64,000 bases of DNA. Origin: Galbibacter sp. BG1. GTDB taxonomy: Bacteria > Bacteroidota > Bacteroidia > Flavobacteriales > Flavobacteriaceae. Shown here in pieces: positions 43,431-52,982 of the stretch. Made by a program: the position numbers and the translations under genes. The DNA is taken from contig NZ_CP058364.1 of assembly GCF_013391805.1 (NCBI RefSeq), forward strand, positions 3,477,501 through 3,541,500, written 5' to 3'. Numbering within the stretch: the stretch's first letter is position 1; every line of letters begins with the position of its first letter. The notes under the pieces were generated by a model. That model was not told the origin of the DNA. It did not search any database and worked only from the letters and a program-made list of their open reading frames with translations.

Positions 43431-46259
43431 TTATAAAGGACTATAGGTTGAAAAAGCTGCATAACTGATAGGCAAACCGGAAACCGTGCCAGGATTATCT
43501 ATCAACTCCACATTTTCAACGGTTATAATATTATTTCTACTTCCAGGATGTAAAGCATTTACGGTCAATATTACCTGATCGGTATTTATCATATTGAAAG
43601 TGATGGTCTGCGCTTCCATACCTGCACTAAAATTGTCGTTTGGCCATATCACTATTCCATTTTTCTGCACTACACCACTACCATAATTTGAACAAACGGT
43701 TAGTGGCCCGTCAGTGTCGCTTAAAATTTCACGGTTACCCATAGCAACACCCTTAAACCCAACAGTAACACGGGCCACTACATTGGGAGGTATGTTCAAG
43801 TTTAGATCGGCAGACTTAATTCGTACCACATAGGACCCCGAACCACTGCCCATTGTATTATTTGTAATACACCTTATAGGTGCAGAAACTTCATAAGTAC
43901 GCGCCCTAAACACCTTAATCCTATCAGAAGCCTGGGCACCTTGATTATCCGTTACCGTTAATTGGTATTCCCATAGATCACCGGAAAGAGGCAAATTAAT
44001 TACCGAAGTATCTTCCTGTGCCGGACTACTTATTACATCACCTGAAGGTCCTGATATCTTAGTCCATTGATAGGAAGCAATAAAACCATCGGGATCGTAG
44101 GCCGTAGCATCAAAATTTACCGAAGTATCATTTTCCGAAATATATATATCGGGTCCGCAATCCACAATCGGCGGAATGTTATCCCCAACATCGATATCAT
44201 CTCCCTGATAGAAGTTACGCACCATGGTAACAGTGCTTTTTCCATTGTCCAGGTTAAATTTACAGTTTGTAATTACATATTTCCGAGACTGGATATAATC
44301 AAAAGCAATCATATCGTTAAATTTGATCGCATCATTCACCACCATATCTATTTTTTCATGCGGTGTGGAAAACATCCGTCTAAATATTTTTGCTACGGTC
44401 TCGGCATAACTATCGCTTTCAATTTGGTAGATACTATCCGTCCATTGCTCCCAATAAGCCCGTGAACCTTGCACTTCAACAAAACGATAAAGCTCCACGG
44501 TAAAATTACCAGAAGTAATAAGGTTTGGGGTTTTCACCACCATTTGCTCACCACCTTCCCAATTATAGATTACCTCAATATCATTTATATAACTTCCTCC
44601 GTATAAGACGGTTTCAATATTATCCTTAATCAAATTTGCACCTTCCAGACTTACCTGGGCAAAGTTTTCATTATTGAACTGAAAACCGTGTACCACAGGC
44701 ACATCTATATTTAAGAAACCAGGTAAACGTCCATCAATAGGATCTAAACGAAACGCCTGGCTAAAACCGGTTGAATCATCCCCATACTGTAGATCAATTT
44801 CCTTTTTAACCGTATAATCTTGATTAATCAAAGATTCTACCACGACATCTTCTACAAATTCAATAGGCTCCAGCTTAATCTTTTCGATAAACCATTCGTT
44901 TACCCTTGGTTGGTTGGTTCCAGAAATACCATCGGAAAAAGGACGTGCTATATTGATATCCAAAAGGCCATCATTAGGGATCAATATATCAAAAGCGATA
45001 TCAAACCTTTCATAACTACGTTCCGAAACATAACCATCCTGTTCTTCGTTGTTCGGATCTATTTCTTCGCTATTCCCAAATGATGCTATAAATCTGTTAA
45101 GGTTCAAAGTAGAGCCTAAATTGATTTCCACTGCCATTCCATTTGCAAAATATGCGTTGGTTGTAGAAGAAATCAACGGACTGATCAAATTAGAAACGGA
45201 AAATTCAAAGGACAATTTTTGTCCTTTTTTAACGTATATTTTTTTGGCCAGATAAATATATTTATCAAAAGTGATATCATTGACCGTGGTTGCATATTTG
45301 GCATCCAGTTTTATTTTATATTCATTGGTCGATAGGGCTTTGGCATAGTAATCACCAAATCCACGCCAGTCGCTTGCATATATTTCACCATAAACCCCGG
45401 TTGTAACCGCCCAACCATCGTTTTTTTCAACAGCAATAGTTTCCGGTAAGCTTTGAGGCTTTTTTGTATAACTAACCGCTATTTCCCCGAAAGCGGGAAC
45501 CATAGTAACCTGCGGAGCCAATAAAGGTTTTTTTACCTCTTTTAATAATCTGGTAAACTCTACTTCACTATCGTACGTGCCGTCAAAATTGTATTTAAAA
45601 TAGGTAAGCTCCCGAAGATGCCTTTTATTTAAACCTTCCACATACCAACGTCCATCTGCCTGGTAAACACAACATACCATATCTTCTAATAACTTTTGCA
45701 ATATGGAATAGGCATCGGCACGTTTGTTTTTTTTAAGGTAATTTTCAGTTGATAAGTAAATATTATGATAGAGCTTCTTACTAACGTTTTCAATTGCTGC
45801 CGAAAAAAGAATATCCAGTTCCAACCCCGTTAATCGCAAACATTCTGCAATGATCCCAATAACGCTTTTTTCTTCACTATAAAAATCTTCAGATAGTAAT
45901 TTACCTTTTAACCTACCCAAACCATCGGTAGCGGAAAAGGAAACAAACAAGTTGCTATTGGTGTACGGTTCACTATAGGTATCGGTCAACAAATGCCCTA
46001 TCCAAATGAGTTTATCTTCATTTTCGGTTCTTATCTCTACCCGGTATTTGGTTTCATCGGAAGTAAAAAGATGGATAAAATGCGCATCGGAAAAACCCTT
46101 GACCAACATATTAAAATTCAACGCAGAACCTACCACAATGAGCGCATCCTTTTCATCGGATCCATTCCAGGAAAGTTCTACATTATCACGACTGGCATAT
46201 TCCTGTACTAAAACATGGCTGCCATCCGTGGTATCTATTATGTCGATATAGTAATTCAT
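43431..46259 (-). CDS. Large tail-tip protein with PKD domain
   Basis: 942 residues. The N-terminal two thirds ('EYASRDNVELSWNGSDEKDALIVVGSALNFNM', later 'RWYVEGLNKRHLRELTYF') resemble Bacteroidota phage tail-tip/hub proteins placed after the tape measure. At about residues 700-787 is a PKD/Ig-like domain (PPIVDCGPDIYISEN ... YDPDGFIASYQWTKI ... YQLTVTDNQGAQAS), followed by a jelly-roll-like C-terminal region of about 155 residues. The Ig-like and C-terminal parts probably face the cell surface. Confidence 0.78.
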   Translation of the reverse strand: MNYYIDIIDTTDGSHVLVQEYASRDNVELSWNGSDEKDALIVVGSALNFNMLVKGFSDAHFIHLFTSDETKYRVEIRTENEDKLIWIGHLLTDTYSEPYTNSNLFVSFSATDGLGRLKGKLLSEDFYSEEKSVIGIIAECLRLTGLELDILFSAAIENVSKKLYHNIYLSTENYLKKNKRADAYSILQKLLEDMVCCVYQADGRWYVEGLNKRHLRELTYFKYNFDGTYDSEVEFTRLLKEVKKPLLAPQVTMVPAFGEIAVSYTKKPQSLPETIAVEKNDGWAVTTGVYGEIYASDWRGFGDYYAKALSTNEYKIKLDAKYATTVNDITFDKYIYLAKKIYVKKGQKLSFEFSVSNLISPLISSTTNAYFANGMAVEINLGSTLNLNRFIASFGNSEEIDPNNEEQDGYVSERSYERFDIAFDILIPNDGLLDINIARPFSDGISGTNQPRVNEWFIEKIKLEPIEFVEDVVVESLINQDYTVKKEIDLQYGDDSTGFSQAFRLDPIDGRLPGFLNIDVPVVHGFQFNNENFAQVSLEGANLIKDNIETVLYGGSYINDIEVIYNWEGGEQMVVKTPNLITSGNFTVELYRFVEVQGSRAYWEQWTDSIYQIESDSYAETVAKIFRRMFSTPHEKIDMVVNDAIKFNDMIAFDYIQSRKYVITNCKFNLDNGKSTVTMVRNFYQGDDIDVGDNIPPIVDCGPDIYISENDTSVNFDATAYDPDGFIASYQWTKISGPSGDVISSPAQEDTSVINLPLSGDLWEYQLTVTDNQGAQASDRIKVFRARTYEVSAPIRCITNNTMGSGSGSYVVRIKSADLNLNIPPNVVARVTVGFKGVAMGNREILSDTDGPLTVCSNYGSGVVQKNGIVIWPNDNFSAGMEAQTITFNMINTDQVILTVNALHPGSRNNIITVENVELIDNPGTVSGLPISYAAFSTYSPL

Positions 46260-48442
46260 TACGATATACGCGATTTCTTTTTGTTGGTACGTTCAAAACT
46301 CATTACCAGGTCTTCGCCCCTCAATACTACATCCGGAATAAATGCCATTTGCCCGCCACCACCTTCATTAAGCATTCCTTTAAGCTTATCCAATGGCGCT
46401 ACTACCTCTGGATTGCTTCTCGCACCGGCATATTCACCAATAAGTGCATTGGTTGGCCCATAAACAATACCGCCATTGGCAAATGGACGGGCGCCAGATT
46501 CCAAACCACGTTTAAATGTATTTTCAACAATTTTAGATAGCGCCACTAAAGCTACACCAGCACCAATAGCCGCAAAAGGGTTTGAAATAAGTTTTGTAAA
46601 AGCAATTGCAGCCGTACCAGCTTCAATTAATGACCTACCGAGGTTTTTAAGGAAGTCGGAAACCAACCCCATGATATTACCAAATAGATCTGCAAAACCT
46701 TGCTGACCACTTACAATATTACCAAGGAACTCCCCGAACGTATCGGCAACACCCATTGCTAATCCTTGTAGTTGACCTGAAAAATCCAATAGAATCGTTT
46801 CAGTCTCCTTAAGGCCAGCCCTTAGTATTTCATTTTCTTCTGGTATTTTAGCAACGATTTCCGTTACCGGGGAAACAATTTTATCGAGGTTCTTAAATTT
46901 ATTTCTGTCAATTATATCCTGAACAACATCACCTGTATCGTCAAAATTGAATTCAGGCCCTATAGTTGAAACCTTACCACGGCCAACACCTCCAAGACCT
47001 TGTTTAACCCCGTCCTGGATTCCTTTTTTAACGGATTCAGCAACTTTGCTCTGAACGCCATCAGTTTCCACGTTATCGGCTAGCAGTTCGTATTTTTTGC
47101 CCCGTAGTGCATTGTTAATACCTTCCTCAACATTGCCGGTCACAGCTTCCTTAAACGGCTTGAACCGATCCTGAATGCCCTGAATTGCTTTAAAGCCGTT
47201 ATCGAGGCCCGTTTTAAAAGCGCCGCTGATTAATCCAGGTATCGATTTAACATCGCCCGTAAGCACTGCCTTTATAATCTTACCTAGATTTTTAAATCCA
47301 TCCACTATATTTTTCCAAACAGCGGTAATTACTTCCTGTAGTATTCCAAATACATATTTTCCGACTTCCAGTACATTCTTAAAGGAAGTAATAATGTATT
47401 CTACACCTATTCTAAAAGCTGTGGATTCATTGTACAGATCTATAAAATAGTTGGCAATTTCAATCAAAGTTTGCTTTATCGGCGCCCAGTTTTTATAAAT
47501 AATCACCCCTACAGCCGTAAGCCCTGCAACAATTAAACCTATCGGCCCCGTTAGAAGCGCAAAACCAGTTCCAATAGCAGGTAAAATAGTACCTGCCAAA
47601 GCCAACAATGGCCCTATAGCAGCGGCAACACCACCAAGGATTACAATAAACTTCTTTGTTTGGGGCGAAAGCGCCTGAAAACGCAATGCCAGATCCTTAA
47701 CATAATCTACCAAAGGCAAAATACCTTCCACGATTATTGCGCCAAATTCTTCGGTAATATCCCCTAGAATGTTGCTTAGTTGCTTCAATGGCCCGGTTCC
47801 CGCCTTAGCGGCCGCCTCGGCACTGCCTCCGTACTGCTTTTCAAGCTCGGTAAGGATGATATCCTGGGCCTCGGCAGCCCTGTTTGTTGCCACTAAACTA
47901 TTGATAAGTGTTTTTTGCTCATTGGAGAACTGGATCCCGGAACGGCTCAATGCAGAAAGGTTCGCTACTGGATCGTTCAATGCTTTACCTAATTGTATGG
48001 TTGCACTTTTTACATCCCCATCTAAACGGGTTGCTAGATCCAATGCCGCTTGTTGGGTACGGGAAAAAGCCGTGCCGCTGATATTCGTAAACGTTAAAAG
48101 CTGGGCCGTAACATCCTTTAGGATTTGCTCATCACCGAAAAGGGAATTGTTTTGCAGCGCAGAAGCCATTTTTTGCAGTTGATCACTGGTAAACCCAGCC
48201 GCATTGCCAGTAGACTTCAAACCCGTCTCTACCTGGGCAATTGCTTTCGCCTGGGTATCGAAGTTTTTAACACTTGCTACCGCAAAGGCAGTTAGTGGAG
48301 CCGTAACCCCTACGGATAAAGTAGTACCTACGGACTTTAATTTACTACCCAGTTTCTCCATTTTACGGGATGCATTTTGCATTCCGGTTGAAAACTGTTG
48401 TAAATCAGCTAGAAATTTTATGTTAACTATTGGATTCGCCAT
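46259..48442 (-). CDS. Tail tape-measure protein
   Basis: 727 residues, helical, with a minor-tail N-terminal domain ('FSTGMQNASRKMEKLGSKLKSVG', then 'NFDTQAKAIAQVETGLKSTGN' and 'FGDEQILKDVTAQLLTFTN'). A strongly hydrophobic block (about residues 270-325, AAIGPLLALAGTILPAIGTG type) and another near 610-680 are typical tape-measure membrane-insertion segments. At about 1.5 angstrom per residue, the tail would be roughly 110 nm. It overlaps the frameshifted chaperone ORF by 20 bp, the standard position. Confidence 0.9.
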   Translation of the reverse strand: MANPIVNIKFLADLQQFSTGMQNASRKMEKLGSKLKSVGTTLSVGVTAPLTAFAVASVKNFDTQAKAIAQVETGLKSTGNAAGFTSDQLQKMASALQNNSLFGDEQILKDVTAQLLTFTNISGTAFSRTQQAALDLATRLDGDVKSATIQLGKALNDPVANLSALSRSGIQFSNEQKTLINSLVATNRAAEAQDIILTELEKQYGGSAEAAAKAGTGPLKQLSNILGDITEEFGAIIVEGILPLVDYVKDLALRFQALSPQTKKFIVILGGVAAAIGPLLALAGTILPAIGTGFALLTGPIGLIVAGLTAVGVIIYKNWAPIKQTLIEIANYFIDLYNESTAFRIGVEYIITSFKNVLEVGKYVFGILQEVITAVWKNIVDGFKNLGKIIKAVLTGDVKSIPGLISGAFKTGLDNGFKAIQGIQDRFKPFKEAVTGNVEEGINNALRGKKYELLADNVETDGVQSKVAESVKKGIQDGVKQGLGGVGRGKVSTIGPEFNFDDTGDVVQDIIDRNKFKNLDKIVSPVTEIVAKIPEENEILRAGLKETETILLDFSGQLQGLAMGVADTFGEFLGNIVSGQQGFADLFGNIMGLVSDFLKNLGRSLIEAGTAAIAFTKLISNPFAAIGAGVALVALSKIVENTFKRGLESGARPFANGGIVYGPTNALIGEYAGARSNPEVVAPLDKLKGMLNEGGGGQMAFIPDVVLRGEDLVMSFERTNKKKSRIS

Positions 48443-49174
48443 GGCTATTTGCTCTTTTTTGGTCTATTTTATCCCAGTAGGATTTTTGCTTTTCTAAAAT
48501 TTCTTTCGCAGATCGATTATCCATAGACATCAATTCTTCTTTTTTATCCCAAGGGAACTCCAAGATCTGTTGTGGTTTTTTTATGTTTTTCGCCATTGCA
48601 ACCACACTATAAAAAGCAGTCATTCTAGATTGCTCCCAGGCATCTTTGTAAAGCAGGAATTTCTTATCGCTATATCCTTTAGCTATATTATAAAACTCCC
48701 TAGACGTTAGGCTATAGAGATAATTCAACTCCAAACCTATTTCCCCACAGGCAAACATTTCTAGTTCATCAAAATTTAGGGAAGCATCTTCTACTTCCCC
48801 GCTTTCTGCTTTCCCCCGGTAGCGTTTTTTGCTTTAGCCTGCTGCTCACCTACTTGACTATCCACAAAATTGCTTGTAAACCGTTCCAGCTTCTCAGGCT
48901 TTTCAAAAAACTCATTTAAGACATCCTCATTATCAAACTGCAGATCAATTTGTCTATTGGCAGCCTTAATCGAGAAATACACCAGATCTCCTATTTTTTC
49001 TAAAGCATCAAATGTTAAGTTATTACCACTACCACCAATAGCATTAGCAATATCCTTTGATACATCGTCCACTTTATCAATGTTGTGCTTTTTTGCATAC
49101 ATTAAAAAACACGAATAGTTAAATGCATAAGTGTATTTCTCGCCTAAAAATTCAATTTCGTTCACTGGTTTCAT
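48423..49174 (-). CDS. Frameshifted tail assembly chaperone (G-T-like fusion)
   Basis: Ribosomes slipping -1 on the heptamer at 48815-48809 would read through the upstream chaperone's stop codon and continue to 48423, giving about 250 residues: 122 from the first frame plus 128 from the second. The second frame has no good start of its own (its Met at 48758 lies within the domain) and is open back through the overlap, which supports the fusion. In lambda, gpG and gpGT coat the tape measure during tail assembly; the same order (tube, G, GT, tape measure) holds here. Confidence 0.82.
48791..49174 (-). CDS. Tail assembly chaperone (G-like)
   Basis: 127 residues, helical: 'NEIEFLGEKYTYAFNYSCFLMYAKKH' opens a typical tail-chaperone domain, and the C-terminus (EQQAKAKNATGGKQKAGK) is disordered. 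It follows the tail tube gene and precedes the tape measure. Its 3' end carries the slippery heptamer, so it is both a product in itself and the first part of the frameshifted fusion. Confidence 0.85.
   Translation of the reverse strand: MKPVNEIEFLGEKYTYAFNYSCFLMYAKKHNIDKVDDVSKDIANAIGGSGNNLTFDALEKIGDLVYFSIKAANRQIDLQFDNEDVLNEFFEKPEKLERFTSNFVDSQVGEQQAKAKNATGGKQKAGK
48809..48815 (-). promoter_or_regulatory. -1 programmed frameshift site GGGAAAG
   Basis: In the zero frame the chaperone reads GGG-GGA-AAG-CAG; the heptamer G-GGA-AAG is of the X-XXY-YYZ type and identical to the lambda G/T slippery sequence. Slipping one base back gives GGG-AAA-GCA, the frame of the downstream ORF. It lies five codons before the zero-frame stop (48793-48791). 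Confidence 0.85.
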
Positions 49175-49192
49175 ATCCCCTATTTAATTTGA

Positions 49193-49615
49193 TTACGATA
49201 CCACGTCAATAGTAATATCACCATTAACCAGAAACGAAAAAGATCCCGTTCCCACCTGTTGGTTCTCTGCATTTAGCGTGGTTCCAGTTACATAACACTG
49301 CCCGGATATAATTTTATCCCCTGTAACACCTGAGGTAAACTCAAAATCCAATAGGGTTTTGTCTTTTTGGTACTGCATAAGATCAAAAGCATCCGCATAA
49401 CCGGTTGGTGTAGTTGGCTTATCTGCCAATAAAGAATCACAGGATAGTGTTCCTGAGTTTTTCCCCATATTAACCTCAGTTCCCTGGATATCCTTAGATG
49501 CCAGTTCCTCGGTTTCTGTGCTATATTCCAAACTACACGTAGTTGCATGGAATAGTTTATCTCCCTGAAAACTTAACCGTAAGTTTTCGCCTCTGTAAAA
49601 TTGACCTGCTGCCAT
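49193..49615 (-). CDS. Major tail tube protein
   Basis: 140 residues, beta-rich: 'GQFYRGENLRLSFQGDKLFHATTCSLEYSTETEELASKD' at the N-terminus and 'GTGSFSFLVNGDITI' at the C-terminus fit the TP901-1/lambda V-type tube fold, whose subunits stack into the tail tube. The position between the tail terminator and the chaperones is standard. Other frames here are shadows. Confidence 0.85.
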   Translation of the reverse strand: MAAGQFYRGENLRLSFQGDKLFHATTCSLEYSTETEELASKDIQGTEVNMGKNSGTLSCDSLLADKPTTPTGYADAFDLMQYQKDKTLLDFEFTSGVTGDKIISGQCYVTGTTLNAENQQVGTGSFSFLVNGDITIDVVS

Positions 49616-49634
49616 TATTTCTAGTTTTTAATGT

Positions 49635-49994
49635 TTATGAATTTTTTAAAAGTTGATAGGTAAGCGTTAACACATATTCTGTCGGCTTATCTGTATTTAT
49701 ATCGCTTTCCGTGCCCTGGTAAAAGAACTCGTAATAAGCTTCAAAATCTATTGCTAAAGCATCGGCCAGCTCACATACTTTATCGTAATCATCCGCCACC
49801 AACCTTATCTGTACATCGTACTCGAAACATCCATTTTTAGAAAAGGTAGGCCTTCGCTCTACTTTATACACACAAAATGGATATGTATCTTCCACGGGGC
49901 CCAAAATCGGGGATATCATTCCATTAAAAGGCGTTCCATTTGCATCGTCGAACGCTTTTATATATTGATACACCAAATCCGATGTTTGTTTCAT
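49635..49994 (-). CDS. Tail completion/terminator protein (DUF3168-like)
   Basis: 119 residues of alpha/beta character: an N-terminal helix 'DLVYQYIKAFDDANG', 'PFCVYKVERRPTFSKNGCFEYDVQIRLVADDYDKVCELADALAIDF' and a final strand 'YVLTLTYQLLK' correspond to the DUF3168/gpU-like fold that caps the tail. It overlaps the gp10-like gene by 4 bp and precedes the tube gene. Confidence 0.75.
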   Translation of the reverse strand: MKQTSDLVYQYIKAFDDANGTPFNGMISPILGPVEDTYPFCVYKVERRPTFSKNGCFEYDVQIRLVADDYDKVCELADALAIDFEAYYEFFYQGTESDINTDKPTEYVLTLTYQLLKNS

Positions 49995-50506
49995 AACCTA
50001 TCTATTAATTTTTGTATGTATTTTTCTGTACTTTTTAAAGATTCCTGAGAAACTTTCCCTTCTGTTCTTTGATATGCCCGGTTCATAAACGGGTTTGCTT
50101 TAATAACTGCCTTTGCGCCTAAACTATTCCTAGACCTATTGCCTTTTCTGGATCTTTTAAATCCAGCACGATACACGTTATGCCCAAATATTACGAAGGC
50201 ACGGCCGTAAAAACCATCATATTTACCACTGCTCTTTGGCCTTACTACAATCATTGGATTTTTAGCCTTCCTTGCTACCTGAACCCCAATAGATTTTTTA
50301 AGGTTACCTGGTTGTATCTTTTTACCACCTCGTAAATAATGAGGTCGGCTACTTTGTGGTGCTTCCTGCCTTGCTGCTTTTACCGTGGTTTGCGCCGATT
50401 TCCTTAAAATCTTCACCATTTCACGCTTCTTAGCCTTATCCGGAAGCTTTTTAATTTTTTGCTCCAGCTCTTTAAAACCCTTTATCTCAAAGATCGATCT
50501 ACTCAC
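49991..50506 (-). CDS. HK97 gp10-like tail-head joining protein
   Basis: 171 residues, strongly basic: 'IFEIKGFKELEQKIKKLPDKAKKREMVKILRKSAQTTVKAARQEAP' is the family's N-terminus, and 'NPFMNRAYQRTEGKV' the conserved C-terminal helix. The start is a GTG at 50506, eight bases inside the preceding gene; there is no suitable ATG. Such proteins join tail to head in HK97-like phages. Confidence 0.82.
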   Translation of the reverse strand: MSRSIFEIKGFKELEQKIKKLPDKAKKREMVKILRKSAQTTVKAARQEAPQSSRPHYLRGGKKIQPGNLKKSIGVQVARKAKNPMIVVRPKSSGKYDGFYGRAFVIFGHNVYRAGFKRSRKGNRSRNSLGAKAVIKANPFMNRAYQRTEGKVSQESLKSTEKYIQKLIDRL

Positions 50507-50834
50507 GGCGTTCGCAGTTTATCTTTATAAATTGCTTTCTGCCTACCATTTCCACTCCGTAGATATCATACTCATCGTTTTCATCTACCAAATACAAATG
50601 CTGTACTTTTTCGGATGCGATTTCTGGATGAAACCTAATTACAAATTGATGTGCATTTATGGTTACCACCTTATCATCTACCGCTTCCTCACTTTTCAAT
50701 TCCTTTTTCTCTGCCCAGACCGTTGCCAATGTAGTTTCGGTATAAGAATCGGCACCCGATGTGCTTTTGCTCTTTATGCGTTTTACAATAGCAATCCTAC
50801 GATCCATTTTACCGATATACATTTGCTCTGCCAT
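50499..50834 (-). CDS. Head-tail adaptor (stopper-like)
   Basis: 111 residues from the ATG at 50834. 'GKMDRRIAIVKRIKSKSTSGADSYTETTLATVWAEKKE' and 'HQFVIRFHPEIASEKVQHLYLVDENDEYDIYGVEMVGRKQFIKINCER' follow the head-closure fold (SPP1 gp16 / HK97 gp7-like): a small beta barrel binding the connector. It sits between the gp6-like connector and the gp10-like gene. Confidence 0.78.
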   Translation of the reverse strand: MAEQMYIGKMDRRIAIVKRIKSKSTSGADSYTETTLATVWAEKKELKSEEAVDDKVVTINAHQFVIRFHPEIASEKVQHLYLVDENDEYDIYGVEMVGRKQFIKINCERRE

Positions 50835-50835
50835 A

Positions 50836-51396
50836 CTACCAAACTTTATAAGGTCGCAACAAGGCATTACCCCTGGTGCTTACAATTTCTGCTCTATCTG
50901 TACGGTATTCGTACAGTTCTGATATCTTTAAAAACACCGCCCTACGTATAGGCTTTGCAATGTTTTCTAAATCCATCCCACAGGAATAGGAAAACTTAAC
51001 GGCATCCAATCGGTCTTTTAAACCTGGTAACTCTACATTGCTGTTCAATACAAAACAAGGATTTTCCCCAAACGAATTTTTTATACTATAAGCCGTTGCC
51101 GGCAGTGTTTGTTCCTGGTTATCTGTATCGAAATAAGTTACCGTAAAAGCAGCTCCTAAGAGTGGTGCAAAATCTATTTTTAAAGTAGTAGGGAACCTTT
51201 GCATAGTAGCCTCTACATCTTTTTGCAAGATGTTTAAACCCATATAGTTTTCTGCATCTTGTATAGATGAAGGAATAAGGTCCTGTATTATATCATCCTC
51301 ATAGGTGAAATCTATTTTAAGATGCTTTTTGGCATCTGTCAAAGAAATAAACCCTGGTTGGGTTTCTTTTATTTGGATGTTATAACTTGGGTTCAT
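50836..51396 (-). CDS. Head-tail connector (gp6-like)
   Basis: 186 residues: 'ISLTDAKKHLKIDFTYEDDIIQDLIPSSIQDAENYMG' is the gp6-like N-terminal helical motif, followed by a beta insertion ('FTVTYFDTDNQEQTLPATAYSI') and a C-terminal helix 'PIRRAVFLKISELYEYR'. It forms the ring below the portal. The following gene starts 2 bp after its stop. Confidence 0.85.
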   Translation of the reverse strand: MNPSYNIQIKETQPGFISLTDAKKHLKIDFTYEDDIIQDLIPSSIQDAENYMGLNILQKDVEATMQRFPTTLKIDFAPLLGAAFTVTYFDTDNQEQTLPATAYSIKNSFGENPCFVLNSNVELPGLKDRLDAVKFSYSCGMDLENIAKPIRRAVFLKISELYEYRTDRAEIVSTRGNALLRPYKVW

Positions 51397-51397
51397 C

Positions 51398-51586
51398 TTA
51401 TTTCTCTTCTTTTAATTCCTCGCTTTTTTCAGCATCGGCCTTAGAGATTGCGAAACCTCCTTCAATAAGCTCGGTTGCCAATTTATCTTCGATATCGTAC
51501 ACTTTTCCAGGTACATAAGGAAGGTTAAACTTTCCCCATAGGGATTTTGTAATTTTTACGGAAACTTTTTTGCTCTGCTTTGCCAT
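51398..51586 (-). CDS. Small phage head-region protein
   Basis: 62 residues: 'VSVKITKSLWGKFNLPYVPGKVYDIEDKLATELIEGGFAIS' is a common short phage structural protein placed between capsid and connector genes, ending in an acidic tail. Its function is not established. The start of the connector gene is 2 bp after its stop, so the two are coupled. Confidence 0.7.
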   Translation of the reverse strand: MAKQSKKVSVKITKSLWGKFNLPYVPGKVYDIEDKLATELIEGGFAISKADAEKSEELKEEK

Positions 51587-51616
51587 TTTATTGAATATTA
51601 AATGATTGAATTTAAA

Positions 51617-51649
51617 AAAGCTCCCTTCCCTTACAGAAGGGAGCTTTTC
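51617..51649 (-). terminator. Terminator after the capsid gene
   Basis: Perfect 13-bp stem AAAAGCTCCCTTC / GAAGGGAGCTTTT with a T run on the minus strand. It probably reduces transcription past the highly expressed capsid gene. Confidence 0.88.
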
Positions 51650-51675
51650 CTGCTATGAACCAAACTAAAAGGGAA

Positions 51676-52980
51676 TTAAGCGTTGGTTAAGAATCCGTTT
51701 ACGGCAAAAGCCTGTGGATTCGCTATTTGCACATCTGCGTGCGTGTTTACTGTAATTCTTACACTATCGGCAAGGTCCTCAGAATAAGGGTTCGCTAGGA
51801 AGCTAACCGCACCCCATTGACCGATATACAATTGAGAGAAATCACCGTAAATTAAAGGATATACAGGCGTACCTCCATCATCACCGGTTGGAACCAAAGA
51901 AGTGGAAACAAATCTGTAACCATCCAATTCGTTACCTTCGATAATAAAGCGACCAGACCCAGAATCCTTAGATTTTGTTTTTAGGGCTGCTTTTAACTTT
52001 GGAGAAAGCAAGTATGCCAAATTAATTTCTGTGGCATTATCTTCCTCGATCAACCCTTGCAACTCTACAATTTTTGCAAACGTAGCTGCTGCAGCTGCAG
52101 TATCTGCGGCTTGGTTAACCCCAGAAGTATTTAAAATACCTGTTGGAGCATTTCCACCAGCACCGTTAATAGCTGCACCATTAATTGCATTGGCCCATCC
52201 TTGCGAAAGCTTTCTTCTTACCAATCCCTCTACATCTAAAGAAGACTGCATTAACAATCTGTTAGACATAGACACGGCAGCACCAGCTCTTTTAGGACTT
52301 AATGTAGCCCCTACAAATTTCTTTTTCTGAGGCGTGATATTAGCTCCCTCTGCCAACCACTCGAAAGCATAACTGTTAGCAACAGGTAAAGGAATATCCC
52401 CACCAGAAAGACCTGTTAACATGGTAGCACCCAATTCTTCTACAAAAAGCTTAGGCTCTAACCCGTCCACAACTCTAGGAGCTTGATTTACCACCAATTC
52501 CCCACCATACTCACCACCATCTTGCGAAACAGTTTGTTGGCTTGCACGGATAAAAGAAAGTGGCACCATAATCCTGGTCTTTCCAGGAGCTTGCGCAAAA
52601 CTTACGCCTGCATTTCTATTTTCCTGCTCTGCAATTTCCTGAGCCTCTTTTTCTGCACCCTCTAAAGGTGTACCCTCTAAAGAGTTACGAAGCATTTTTG
52701 TGAGGGAAAAACGTTCTTTTACCTTACTTTTTTCGGCTTCTTCGCCATCCATTTGAGATTGCCCACCGGCAAAACGCGCAGCGTCTGCCTGTCTGCTCTC
52801 TAAATCGATCGCATTTTCGATACGCGTATCTAAAGAAGCTAATTCATTACGGATCTCCGTAATCTTTGTCTCTTCATCTACGTTTAAACTTCTGTTCTCG
52901 GTTTCTGCACCGTTAACGAGATCTTCCCATTCCTTAAGTTTAGAAGCTCGCTGTTTTTTTAAAGCATCACTTTTTTTCAT
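51676..52980 (-). CDS. HK97-fold major capsid protein
   Basis: 434 residues. The N-terminal 110 or so residues form an acidic coiled coil (KLKEWEDLVNGAETENRSL ... LASLDTRIENAIDLESRQADAA), the built-in scaffold or delta domain removed by the protease. The mature HK97 fold follows, with 'GGDIPLPVANSYAFEWLAEGANITPQ', 'MSNRLLMQSSLDVEGLVRRKLS' and the ending 'ADVQIANPQAFAVNGFL'. It has its own terminator and follows the protease by 2 bp. Confidence 0.93.
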   Translation of the reverse strand: MKKSDALKKQRASKLKEWEDLVNGAETENRSLNVDEETKITEIRNELASLDTRIENAIDLESRQADAARFAGGQSQMDGEEAEKSKVKERFSLTKMLRNSLEGTPLEGAEKEAQEIAEQENRNAGVSFAQAPGKTRIMVPLSFIRASQQTVSQDGGEYGGELVVNQAPRVVDGLEPKLFVEELGATMLTGLSGGDIPLPVANSYAFEWLAEGANITPQKKKFVGATLSPKRAGAAVSMSNRLLMQSSLDVEGLVRRKLSQGWANAINGAAINGAGGNAPTGILNTSGVNQAADTAAAAATFAKIVELQGLIEEDNATEINLAYLLSPKLKAALKTKSKDSGSGRFIIEGNELDGYRFVSTSLVPTGDDGGTPVYPLIYGDFSQLYIGQWGAVSFLANPYSEDLADSVRITVNTHADVQIANPQAFAVNGFLTNA

Positions 52981-52982
52981 TG

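Noticed and set aside
48423-48758. Independent gene starting at Met 48758
   Set aside because: Its start lies inside a continuous frame open across the slippery site; it is better read as the frameshift product.
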